Below, piece by piece: positions 10,262 through 17,525 of a DNA stretch of 39,638 nt. The translations under genes and the position numbers were made by a program. Source of the stretch: Betaproteobacteria bacterium (GTDB lineage: Bacteria; Pseudomonadota; Gammaproteobacteria; Burkholderiales; SG8-39); contig VBBY01000061.1 of NCBI GenBank assembly GCA_005881595.1, forward strand, positions 1 through 39,638, given 5' to 3'. The notes under the pieces are model-generated. The model saw nothing but the letters and a program-made list of their open reading frames with translations. It was not told the DNA's origin and searched no databases. Each line of letters opens with the position of its first letter. Position 1 is the stretch's first letter.

Positions 10262-10278
10262 GGGAGCTTGGTCGGCTT

Positions 10279-10932
10279 TTAGGCGCCCACCGCAAAATCG
10301 AGCGCGGGGCATTTCCCATCACCGAAGAAACCGAAGGTCCCGGTAATTGAATTGTTGGGCTGGTGGAGCTGGATGTTGCCACCCCCGAAGCCGCCGCCGC
10401 CCAACGTTTTGTTCGAGTCGAACTCGGTCGTGTAAACAATTCTCTGAGGGACGTTTTGGCCCACGGGTTGGGTCAGCCGGATGACGAAAATGTCATTGAC
10501 ACCTGGTTCGCCCTCGTCCTCGGCGTACACGACAAAGTTGACGTCACCGTATGCCTGGTTCGTCCTGGCCGTGCCACAAATGTAACGCGCACCGAGTGTC
10601 TTGGGGGGGGTACCGCTCGTGAACACCTCGCGATAATCCGTGATGGTGATCCAGTGAGCGTTCAGAGGGAGCTGGGTCAGGGTGCTCGTGCCTGTGCCGT
10701 GGTCGATGTACTCCAGATGGCCCCACAACCCATGTCCGTCTCCTCCATCCTTGCATGCGCCACCGACGCCGAAGTTCCCGTGGGCGCCTGAAGCCTCCGG
10801 GGAGGGAGGGGTACGGATGATGAAACCACCGCCTGTCAAAAAGTCGCACTGCCAGGCACTCGCGGAGCCGCTTGCGAGCGCGAGGGCGAGCGCCGCGATG
10901 CCGGGCGCAAGACGTGTCCAAATTGCACGCAT
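10279..10932 (-). CDS. Secreted post-COAP-1-like protein, module 2
   Basis: 217 residues from ATG 10932. The signal peptide MRAIWTRLAPGIAALALALA...SASA is nearly identical to that of the module 1 paralogue. The mature domain shares LTGGGFII, GNFGVGGACKDG, LWGHLEYIDHG, ICGTARTN and EGEP. It is only about 45% similar overall and has extra loops, including a Gly-rich GGGGFGGGNIQLH segment near the C-terminus. It lies 13 bases after the module 2 COAP gene. No anchor is seen. Family name inferred as for module 1; the molecular role is unknown. Confidence 0.75.
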   Translation of the reverse strand: MRAIWTRLAPGIAALALALASGSASAWQCDFLTGGGFIIRTPPSPEASGAHGNFGVGGACKDGGDGHGLWGHLEYIDHGTGTSTLTQLPLNAHWITITDYREVFTSGTPPKTLGARYICGTARTNQAYGDVNFVVYAEDEGEPGVNDIFVIRLTQPVGQNVPQRIVYTTEFDSNKTLGGGGFGGGNIQLHQPNNSITGTFGFFGDGKCPALDFAVGA

Positions 10933-10945
10933 GATCATTTCTCCG

Positions 10946-11599
10946 TTACTGAATGGCCGCGGTGGCGGACCCGAGGACCACGTCTGCGATACCGTAGACG
11001 ACAAGATGCAGGGCGTTCACGACGATGCCGCCCGCGGTGGGCGTCTGCTCGTTGATCACGAGCTGGCCCCCCGGAAGCGAGATCGTCTGGTTCGGAGCGC
11101 CGCTCACATCAACCGGCACGCCGCCGAGCGTGAGATTGCCGAGAACCGAGCTGCCGGTTGCGCTGCCTGCAGCCGCCTCGGCTTGGGCCAATACTGCATC
11201 TGCGCCGATGCTGATCGCGCCGATGCCAAGGACCAGGTTGCCGAGCGAAGCTTGGGAGGCGACCCGGTCGGACAAGCCGATCGCAGTCGCGTGAAGCGTT
11301 TCCGCGCTGAGCAGCGCCGGGACGCTGCCCGTGAGCTGCGAGGCTTGCCGCGCGTCGGTGAGACCGGAGAGCGTCCCGCTGCTCGCAAGGGTCGTGATCG
11401 TTCCGAGACTGGTAGTGGCTTGCACCGCGCTCGCGATCCCGTTGACCGTTTGCGTCGTGCCGCCTCCTCCTATCGGCAGGGGCACGGGCAGGGGCAGGCC
11501 CCCGAGCTGCGCCGCGCCGGTCACGGGCCACGCCAGCAGGCTGGCCACGAGCATGGCGGCGCCGGTAGCGGTCCGCAGGAAGGAATCCGCGTTTCTCAT
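10946..11599 (-). CDS. Secreted choice-of-anchor-P-like protein, module 2
   Basis: 217 residues, about 93% identical to the module 1 protein at 9277-9927 (around 15 differences), with the same signal peptide layout, SGAPNQTISLPGG and LVINEQTP segments and the same C-terminus. A strong ribosome site AAGGAGG lies about 5 bases before ATG 11599. It is first in a two-gene unit with the post-COAP-like gene. The close identity contrasts with the diverged partner genes and suggests recent duplication or gene conversion limited to this part of the module. Confidence 0.72.
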   Translation of the reverse strand: MRNADSFLRTATGAAMLVASLLAWPVTGAAQLGGLPLPVPLPIGGGGTTQTVNGIASAVQATTSLGTITTLASSGTLSGLTDARQASQLTGSVPALLSAETLHATAIGLSDRVASQASLGNLVLGIGAISIGADAVLAQAEAAAGSATGSSVLGNLTLGGVPVDVSGAPNQTISLPGGQLVINEQTPTAGGIVVNALHLVVYGIADVVLGSATAAIQ

Positions 11600-11719
11600 T
11601 TTTGCCTCCTTGGGCTGGGATGAACGCCGTCATCAGATGCGACGCGCGTTACGCGCATACACGGCGCCGTTTGAGCCGTTTGGAGTAAGCCGTTTGGATT
11701 AGTGCGCGGCGGAAAAGGG

Positions 11720-11797
11720 TGCCGGGCGTCCCGCGCCTTCGCTGAGATGGTCCGCAGAATCCAGCCTGAGCCTGGCTGCGAGATCTGCCCGGCGTAA
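11720..11797. repeat. 78-base element upstream of module 2, copy B
   Basis: Partner of 10125-10202, about 93% identical by eye. Unlike copy A it is not followed directly by a hupB tail; about 77 bases intervene. Confidence 0.75.
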
Positions 11798-11874
11798 TGC
11801 AGAAACTTAGGGTTCACGTATGACATCAGGTCGATCACTGTTCAACGCTCGCGTAGGCCGTCCCGCCCACGGAC

Positions 11875-11928
11875 CCGCGCGCCTGCCGAGCTGGCGCTGG
11901 AAAGGCGCTGAAGGACGCGATAAACTGA
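11875..11928 (+). pseudogene. Degenerate third copy of the hupB 3' end
   Basis: Begins GCGCGCCTGCCGA as in hupB, then after a 2-base net deletion reads codons for [10 protein letters not shown] and a stop (11896-11928). Against hupB, the last ten codons differ only at synonymous positions (GCT for GCC, GCG for GCC) and the stop is TGA instead of TAG. That pattern suggests it was once real hupB coding sequence, probably the original end of the gene next to tRNA-Val before the modules arrived. Confidence 0.7.
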
Positions 11929-11939
11929 GCGCCCTTTTT
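11911..11939 (+). terminator. Terminator of the third hupB tail
   Basis: AAGGACGC (11911-11918) pairs with GCGCCCTT (11929-11936) with one A-C mismatch around a 10-base loop, followed by a T-run to 11939. It lies 12 bases before tRNA-Val, where the hupB terminator would be expected in the uninterrupted gene order. Confidence 0.65.
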
Positions 11940-11951
11940 GGGTGCGTCCGA

Positions 11952-12026
11952 GGGTGCTTAGCTCAGCGGTAGAGCGCTGCCCTTACAAGGCAGATGTCGG
12001 GAGTTCGACCCTCTCAGCACCCACCA
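11952..12026 (+). tRNA. tRNA-Val (anticodon UAC)
   Basis: Acceptor GGGTGCT pairs with AGCACCC. The D arm has AGCTCAGCGGTAGAGC. Anticodon stem CTGCC/GGCAG with loop CTTACAA gives TAC. The T arm GGGAG-TTCGACC-CTCTC is intact. Discriminator A and CCA are encoded (12024-12026). Three bases before tRNA-Asp, almost certainly co-transcribed. Confidence 0.96.
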
Positions 12027-12029
12027 GAA

Positions 12030-12106
12030 GGAGCGGTAGTTCAGTTGGTTAGAATACCGGCCTGTCACGCCGGGGGTCGCGGGTTCGAGTCCCGTCCGCT
12101 CCGCCA
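12030..12106 (+). tRNA. tRNA-Asp (anticodon GUC)
   Basis: Acceptor GGAGCGG pairs with CCGCTCC. Anticodon stem CCGGC/GCCGG with loop CTGTCAC gives GTC. The T arm GCGGG-TTCGAGT-CCCGT is present. Discriminator G and CCA are encoded (12104-12106). It sits 18 bases before ppiD. Confidence 0.97.
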
Positions 12107-12124
12107 CTTGCTGTGTAGCTTCCA

Positions 12125-13987
12125 ATGTTCGATCTAGTCACCAAATACAAGCGCGTAATCCAGGTCTTTCTCGGGCTGATCGCGCTCACCTTCGCCACCT
12201 GGGGCATCGAGTCCTATACGCGCTTTCGCGGCGCGGGCGACGCCGTGGCCTCGGTCAACGGCATGAAGATCTCGCAGCGCGAGTTCACGGACGAGCTGCG
12301 TCGGCAGCAGGACCAGGTCCGCAAGATGTTCGGGCGCGCCATCGACCCGGCCGCGCTCGATACGCCGGGGTCGCGGCGCACGCTCCTCGACTCGCTGATC
12401 GCCCAGCGCCTGGTCGCGTCGGCGGCGCTCAGGGGCAACCTGACGGTGACCGACGAGACGCTGCGCGACACGATCCGCTCGATTCCCGCGTTCCAGGACG
12501 GCGGCCAGTTCTCCAAGGCGAGCTACGAGCTGGTGCTGCGCTCGCAGAACCCGCCGATGTCGCCGGCGCAGTTCGAGTCGCGGCTGCGCTACGACCTGTC
12601 GCTGCAGCAGCTCGCGCGCGCGGTCGGAGACTCGGCGATCGCGCCGCGCGCCGTCGCCCAGCGCCTGTCGGCCCTCGAGTCGCAGAAGCGCGAGGTGGCC
12701 GATGCGCGCATCCTGACGCAGCAGTTCCTTTCCGAGGCCAAGATCGACGAGGCGAAGCTGAAGGCCCATTACGACGCGAACCAGGCGGATTTCCGCACCC
12801 CGGAGCGCGTGCGCGCCGAGTACGTCGTGCTCTCGGCGGAGCTGCTTGCCCGGCAGGAGCCGGTCACCGAGGCGGAGCTCAAGAGCGCCTATGAGGCGCG
12901 CGCCGCCCAGTACCGCGTCGACGAGCAGCGCCGCGCCAGCCATATCCTGGTGAAGTCCAGGGAAGAGGCGGACAAGCTGCTCGCCGAGCTGAAAGAGTCC
13001 CCGGGGCGCTTCGCCGAGCTGGCAAACAAGCGCTCGCAGGACCCCGGGTCGGCGGCGAAGGGCGGGGATCTCGGCTGGTTCGGCCGCGGCATGATGGTGA
13101 AGCCCTTCGATGAAGCGGTCTTCAAGCTCAAGCAGAATGAGCTGCAGATCGTGCAGAGCGAGTTCGGCTACCACGTAGTGCGCCTGACCGGCATCCAGTC
13201 CGGCAAGTCGCGCCCGCTCGAGGAGGTGCGCAAGGAGCTGAGCGCCGAGCTGGCGAGGCAGAAGGGCGCGAAGAAATTCGCCGAGGCCGCGGAGAACTTC
13301 AGCAACCTGGTCTACGAGCAGCCCGACAGCCTGAAGCCGGCCGCCGAGCGCTTCAAGCTGCCGGTGCAGAGCACCGGCTGGATCGCCAAGTCGGCCAGCC
13401 AGGAGCTCGGCGCGCTCGACAACCCGAAGCTGCTGGCGGCGCTGTTCTCGCAGGATTCGATCAAGAACAAGCGCAACACCGACGCCATCGAGGTCGGACC
13501 CAGCACGCTGGTGGCCGCGCGCGTGGTCGAGTACCAGCCGGCCGCGCAGCGCAGCTTCGAGCAGGTGAGCGGCGAGATCGCGGACCTGCTGCGGCGGCGC
13601 GAAGCGGCGGCGCTCGCCGAGAAGGACGGCGCAGCGAAGCTCGAGCAGCTGCGCAAGGGCGGCGACGCCGGCGTCAAGTGGAGCGCGCCGCGCACGGTGT
13701 CGCGGCGCGATGCGCAGGGCCTGCCGGCGGAAGTATTGCGGCGGATCGTGGCCGCGGACGTCTCCAAACTGCCGGCCTATCTCGGCATGCCGGTGCCGGA
13801 AACAGGCTACCTGCTGGTCCGCATCTCGAAGGTGATGGAGGCCGAGGCGAAGCCGGCGGAGCAGCAGGCCGCGGACGCGGGCCGCGCGAGCCAGATGTTC
13901 GGGGCGGCCCAGTACGACGCCTATGTCTCGAGCCTGCGCTCTCGCGCCGACATCGACATCAGCAACGCTAATCTGGAGAGGAAGTAG
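12125..13987 (+). CDS. ppiD: Peptidyl-prolyl cis-trans isomerase D (periplasmic chaperone, membrane-anchored)
   Basis: 620-residue chaperone anchored in the inner membrane with its bulk in the periplasm, helping newly exported proteins fold near the Sec channel. A single N-terminal membrane helix spans about residues 11-28 (VIQVFLGLIALTFATWGI). A SurA/PpiD-type N-domain follows, starting with VASVNGMKISQREF. One parvulin domain is at about 270-365, with RRASHILVKS, GGDLGWFGRGMMVKPF and FGYHVVRL. The C-terminal arm is helical. No good ribosome site precedes ATG 12125; it may be translated from the tRNA-containing transcript. The 3' end overlaps convergent fabI by 20 bases. Confidence 0.93.
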   Translation: MFDLVTKYKRVIQVFLGLIALTFATWGIESYTRFRGAGDAVASVNGMKISQREFTDELRRQQDQVRKMFGRAIDPAALDTPGSRRTLLDSLIAQRLVASAALRGNLTVTDETLRDTIRSIPAFQDGGQFSKASYELVLRSQNPPMSPAQFESRLRYDLSLQQLARAVGDSAIAPRAVAQRLSALESQKREVADARILTQQFLSEAKIDEAKLKAHYDANQADFRTPERVRAEYVVLSAELLARQEPVTEAELKSAYEARAAQYRVDEQRRASHILVKSREEADKLLAELKESPGRFAELANKRSQDPGSAAKGGDLGWFGRGMMVKPFDEAVFKLKQNELQIVQSEFGYHVVRLTGIQSGKSRPLEEVRKELSAELARQKGAKKFAEAAENFSNLVYEQPDSLKPAAERFKLPVQSTGWIAKSASQELGALDNPKLLAALFSQDSIKNKRNTDAIEVGPSTLVAARVVEYQPAAQRSFEQVSGEIADLLRRREAAALAEKDGAAKLEQLRKGGDAGVKWSAPRTVSRRDAQGLPAEVLRRIVAADVSKLPAYLGMPVPETGYLLVRISKVMEAEAKPAEQQAADAGRASQMFGAAQYDAYVSSLRSRADIDISNANLERK

Positions 13988-14780
13988 CGCTGCCTCCATC
14001 AGCGATCCCGGCCACCACGTGGCTGAACCCGGCGTCGACGTGGAGGATTTCGCCGGTAATCGCGGCAGCCAGGTCGGACAGCAGGAACGCCGCCGCGTTG
14101 CCGACGTCCTCGGTGGTCACATTGCGGCGCAGCGGAGAATGCTCCTCGACGAACTTGAGGATCTTGCCGAAGCCGCCGATGCCCGCCGCGGCGAGCGTCT
14201 TGATCGGCCCGGCGGAGATCCCGTTGACGCGGATGCCCTGCGGGCCGAGGCTCGCAGCCAGGTAGCGCACCGAAGCCTCGAGGCTCGCCTTGGCCAGACC
14301 CATGGTGTTGTAGTTCGGCACAACGCGTTGCGCGCCGAGATAGGTCAGCGTAAGCAGCGACGCCCTTCGCCCGCGCATCATCGGCAGCGCGCCCTTGGCG
14401 AGCGCCGCGAAGCTGTATGCCGAAATGTCGTGCGCCTGCGCGAACGCCTCGCGCGTGATGCCCTCCAGGAAGTCGCCGGCGATCGCTTCGCGCGGCGCGA
14501 AGGCGATGGCGTGCACCAGGCCGTCCAGGCCGTCCCAGGATTTTTTCAACTGCTGAAACAGACCCCCAATTTCAGCGTCGCTCGTCACTTCGCACGGCAG
14601 CGCGATCTCCGAGCCGAATTCGCGCGCCATCTCGTGAACGCGGTCCTTGAAGCGCTCGTTCTGATAGGTGAGCGCGAGCTCGGCGCCTTCGCGCCGCGCC
14701 GCCTTGGCGATGCCGTAGGCGATCGAGCGGTTGGAGAGCAGGCCGGTGACGAGGATCTTCCTGCCGGAAAGCAAGCCCAT
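13968..14780 (-). CDS. fabI: Enoyl-[acyl-carrier-protein] reductase (NADH), FabI type
   Basis: Catalyses the last reduction of each fatty-acid elongation cycle (trans-2-enoyl-ACP to acyl-ACP). It has 270 residues, slightly longer than the usual ~262 at the C-terminus. It begins with the atypical SDR nucleotide motif KILVTGLLSNRSIAYGIA. The active site has Tyr147 (TYLGA), Tyr157 and Lys164 (YNTMGLAK), the FabI spacing. The C-terminal tail overlaps the end of ppiD. A TATAAT box lies only 6 bases upstream of the ATG on its own strand, so the mRNA leader may be absent or minimal. Confidence 0.95.
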   Translation of the reverse strand: MGLLSGRKILVTGLLSNRSIAYGIAKAARREGAELALTYQNERFKDRVHEMAREFGSEIALPCEVTSDAEIGGLFQQLKKSWDGLDGLVHAIAFAPREAIAGDFLEGITREAFAQAHDISAYSFAALAKGALPMMRGRRASLLTLTYLGAQRVVPNYNTMGLAKASLEASVRYLAASLGPQGIRVNGISAGPIKTLAAAGIGGFGKILKFVEEHSPLRRNVTTEDVGNAAAFLLSDLAAAITGEILHVDAGFSHVVAGIADGGSATSSPD

Positions 14781-14786
14781 CCACCG

Positions 14787-14794
14787 ATTATACT
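14787..14794. promoter_or_regulatory. Overlapping divergent -10 boxes for fabI and the first transporter gene
   Basis: In the 23-base gap, the minus strand reads TATAAT (14792 to 14787) facing fabI and the plus strand reads TATACT (14789-14794) facing the binding-protein gene. Both sit 6-9 bases from a start codon, so either mRNA could be nearly leaderless. -35 elements would fall inside the neighbouring genes and none is convincing. Confidence 0.35.
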
Positions 14795-14803
14795 TTCCGC
14801 GCC

Positions 14804-16582
14804 ATGAAGGCCCGCCTTCTCTTCATTTTCCTTTTCTGCGCGGCGGCGCACGCGGCCAACGGCGAGAAGATCCTGCGGGTCACCTTCCAGGTTGCGGAGA
14901 CCGGGTTCGATCCGGTGAAGGTGCACGACTATTACTCCGGGACGGTCATCGAGGCGATCTTCGACCCGCTGCTCACCTACGATTACCTGGCGCGGCCCGC
15001 GAAGCTCGTCGCCAACGCCGCCGAGTCGCTGCCCGAGATCTCAGCCGACGGCCGCACCTACGTCTTCAGGATTCGGCAGGGCATCTATTTCGCCGACGAT
15101 CCCGCGTTCAAAGGCAGGAAGCGCGAGCTGACGGCGCTCGATTACGCGTACTCGTTCAAGCGCTTCTACGATCCCAGGCACCGCTCCCCCTACGCCTTTC
15201 TCTTCACCGGAAAGATCGCCGGCCTAGACGAGCTCGCCGCGCAGGCGAAGGCGAGCGGGAATTTCGACTACGACGCGCCGGTAGCGGGCCTGCAGACGCC
15301 GGACCGCCACACGCTGGTCATCCGGCTGAAGCAGCCCGACCTGAACTTCTCGTACGTGCTCGCGTTTCCGCTCACCGGCGCGGTCGCGCGCGAGGCGATC
15401 GAAGCGTATGGCGACGAATCGCCCTCGCATCCGGTAGGCAGCGGGCCGTTCCTGCTCAAGCGCTACGTGCGCTCCTCGAAGATCGTGCTCGCGGCCAACC
15501 CCGGCTACCGCGGCCAGCTGTGGGACTTCGCGCCGGGAGACGATCCGCGGCAGCGCGAGATCGCCTCGCAGATGCAGGGCAAGAAGCTGCCGCGGCTCGA
15601 CGGCGTGGAGATCAGCATCATGGAGGAGACGCAGAGCCGCTGGCTCGCGTTCGAGCGCGGCGAGACCGACATCGAATACCAGCTGTGGGACGTGGCGCCG
15701 ACCTTCATGACCGACGACGGCAGGCTCAGGCCCGAGTTCGTGCGCCGCGGCATCCAGCTCGACCGCACCATCGATCCAGAGATCACCTACCTGTACTTCA
15801 ACATGCAGGAGCGCATCGGCGACTCGCCCAACCCGGTCGGCGGCTTCGGGAAGGAGAGAATCGCGCTGCGGCGCGCGATCGCGATGTCCTACAAGGTCGA
15901 CGACCAGATCCGCATCATCCGCAAGGGCCAGGCGGTGCGCGCCGAGTACCCGGTGCCGCCCGGGGTCGCCGGCCACGATCCGGGCTACCGCAGCCTCATT
16001 CCCTACGATCCGCGCGCCGCGAATGCGCTGCTCGAGAAGTTCGGCTACCGCAAGGGCCCGGACGGCTACCGCAGGCAGCCCGACGGCGCGCCGCTCGTCA
16101 TCCGCAACGCCTCGACGCCCACCGAGCGCGACCGGCAGTTCGACGAGCTGCTCAAGCGCTCGCTCGATTCGATCGGGGTGCGGCTCGAAATCCAGAAAGA
16201 GCGCTTCCCGGAGCTGCTCAAGCTCGAGAAGCAGTGCCGCCTCATGACGCGCATGGCGGCCTGGATCGCCGACTATCCCGACGGCGACAACTTCATGCAG
16301 CTCCTGTACGGTCCGAACACCAACGAGAGCAACAACGCCTGCTACCGCTCGGAGGAATTCGACCGGCGCTACGAGAAGTCGCGGCGCCTCGCCGACGGGC
16401 CGGAGCGCGACCGGCTGTACCACGAAATGACGCGCCGAATGGAAGTGGACACGGTGTGGCTGCTCGCCGACAGCCGCATCCGCAACGCGCTGCAGCAGCC
16501 GCGGGTGGTGGGGTTCACCAAGCACCCGGTGCTGCACGCCGAGTGGCTGTATCTCGATCTCGCGCCGAGCCCCGGGGACTGA
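14804..16582 (+). CDS. ABC transporter substrate-binding protein, family 5 (oligopeptide type), importer 1
   Basis: 592-residue periplasmic solute receptor. The signal peptide MKARLLFIFLFCAAAHA is cut near residue 17. The mature protein has the family 5 pattern: ILRVTFQVAETGFDP, an LTYDYL region near DPL, SADGRTYVFRIRQGIYFADDP, GSGPFLLKRY, and a C-terminal WIADYPDGDNFMQLLYG segment seen in peptide-binding members. The substrate cannot be read from sequence; peptides are typical. It is first of seven plus-strand genes and is followed after 4 bases by its permease. Confidence 0.88.
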   Translation: MKARLLFIFLFCAAAHAANGEKILRVTFQVAETGFDPVKVHDYYSGTVIEAIFDPLLTYDYLARPAKLVANAAESLPEISADGRTYVFRIRQGIYFADDPAFKGRKRELTALDYAYSFKRFYDPRHRSPYAFLFTGKIAGLDELAAQAKASGNFDYDAPVAGLQTPDRHTLVIRLKQPDLNFSYVLAFPLTGAVAREAIEAYGDESPSHPVGSGPFLLKRYVRSSKIVLAANPGYRGQLWDFAPGDDPRQREIASQMQGKKLPRLDGVEISIMEETQSRWLAFERGETDIEYQLWDVAPTFMTDDGRLRPEFVRRGIQLDRTIDPEITYLYFNMQERIGDSPNPVGGFGKERIALRRAIAMSYKVDDQIRIIRKGQAVRAEYPVPPGVAGHDPGYRSLIPYDPRAANALLEKFGYRKGPDGYRRQPDGAPLVIRNASTPTERDRQFDELLKRSLDSIGVRLEIQKERFPELLKLEKQCRLMTRMAAWIADYPDGDNFMQLLYGPNTNESNNACYRSEEFDRRYEKSRRLADGPERDRLYHEMTRRMEVDTVWLLADSRIRNALQQPRVVGFTKHPVLHAEWLYLDLAPSPGD

Positions 16583-16586
16583 AGCC

Positions 16587-17525
16587 TTGGCTGCGTACGT
16601 GCTGCGCCGCCTGTGGCAGTTCGTGCCGACGCTGCTCGGCGTGGTGCTGCTGGTGTTTTTCCTGTTCAACTTCGTCGGCGGCGACCCGGCCTACCTGCTG
16701 GCGGGCAAGATCTCGAACCCGGCGCAGATCGAGAACATCCGCCGCCAGCTCGGCGTGGACCAGCCCTATGCGGTCCAGCTGTGGATCTTCATCAAGCAGG
16801 TCGCGAGCGGGGATTTCGGCGCGAGCTGGTCGACCAACGAGCGCGTGTCGGAGATCTTCGCCACGCGGCTCGGGCCCTCGCTCACGGTGCTCGTGCCGCT
16901 GCTCGCGATCAGCACGCTGCTCGCGATGGCGGCGGCGATGCTGGTCGCCTACCTGCGCGGCTCGCTCACCGACCGCGCGATCATGATCGGCTGCACCGTC
17001 GGGCAGTCGATCAGCATCCTGGTGTACATCCTGGTGTTCCAGTATGTGCTCGCCTACCAGCTCGGCTGGTTCCCGGTGCAGGGCTGGGGCATCAGCTTCG
17101 CCGAGAACCTGCTGCGCTACAGCGTGCTGGCGATCATCGTCGGCGTCGCGGTTTCGCTGGCCCCGGACATACGCCTGTATCGCAGCTTCTTTCTCGACGA
17201 GATCAACCAGGACTACGTGCGCACCGCCCGCGCCAAGGGCCTGAGCGAGAACCGCGTGATGTGGGTGCACGTGCTGCGCAACGCGGCGATTCCGATCGTC
17301 ACCAACATTCTGCTGCAGCTTCCCGGGCTCCTCGCCGGCGCCTTCCTCATCGAGCGCTTCTTCGGCATCCCCGGCATCGGGCGCGAGGTGATCCTCGCCG
17401 TCGAGCGCAGCGACTTTCCGGTGATCAAGGCGGTGACCATCTACGTCGCGGTGGCCACCATGATGGTGAACCTCGGCGCCGATCTGCTCTACAAGGCGAT
17501 CGACCCGCGCGTGCAGCTCAAGTGA
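16587..17525 (+). CDS. Oligopeptide-type ABC transporter permease (DppB/OppB-like), importer 1
   Basis: 312-residue inner-membrane permease with about six hydrophobic segments. The N-terminus VLRRLWQFVPTLLGVVLLVFF is the standard first helix of DppB-type proteins. The coupling-helix (EAA) loop reads DYVRTARAKGLSENRVMWVHVLRNA. It ends with the typical KAIDPRVQLK. The start is TTG at 16587, 4 bases after the previous stop; no in-frame ATG fits the first helix. The TGA overlaps the GTG start of the next gene. Confidence 0.9.
   Translation: MAAYVLRRLWQFVPTLLGVVLLVFFLFNFVGGDPAYLLAGKISNPAQIENIRRQLGVDQPYAVQLWIFIKQVASGDFGASWSTNERVSEIFATRLGPSLTVLVPLLAISTLLAMAAAMLVAYLRGSLTDRAIMIGCTVGQSISILVYILVFQYVLAYQLGWFPVQGWGISFAENLLRYSVLAIIVGVAVSLAPDIRLYRSFFLDEINQDYVRTARAKGLSENRVMWVHVLRNAAIPIVTNILLQLPGLLAGAFLIERFFGIPGIGREVILAVERSDFPVIKAVTIYVAVATMMVNLGADLLYKAIDPRVQLK

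Larger units (their letters stand above)
9928..10278. other. Intermodule region between COAP module 1 and module 2 (no gene)
   Basis: 351 bases without a convincing gene. On the minus strand this is the upstream region of module 1. It holds, in plus coordinates, a 7-bp inverted repeat (9998-10015), a second half-site (10027-10037), a 14-bp GC-rich stem-loop (10039-10069), a 78-base element shared with module 2 (10125-10202), the second hupB 3'-end copy (10202-10242) and a strong terminator (10226-10261). Confidence 0.8.
11600..11951. other. Region upstream of COAP module 2 up to tRNA-Val (no gene)
   Basis: 352 bases without a convincing gene. It contains three close repeats of GCCGTTTG(G)A at about 11664-11697, the second copy of the 78-base upstream element (11720-11797), about 75 bases with no recognised content, a degenerate hupB 3' end (11875-11928) and its terminator (11911-11939). 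Confidence 0.75.

Noticed and set aside
11664-11697. CRISPR-like or iteron array from GCCGTTTG(G)A repeats
   Set aside because: Only three short imperfect units with irregular spacing; no leader, Cas gene or replication gene.
8637-11940. Classical integrative element or transposon at hupB
   Set aside because: No integrase, transposase or terminal inverted repeats are present, and units are only about 1.6 kb. The hupB-tail repeats are reported without assigning a known mobile class.
12134-13999. 621-codon open frame on the minus strand opposite ppiD
   Set aside because: Typical antisense shadow in high-GC DNA, rich in Arg, Leu and His without recognisable domains; ppiD is clearly the real gene.
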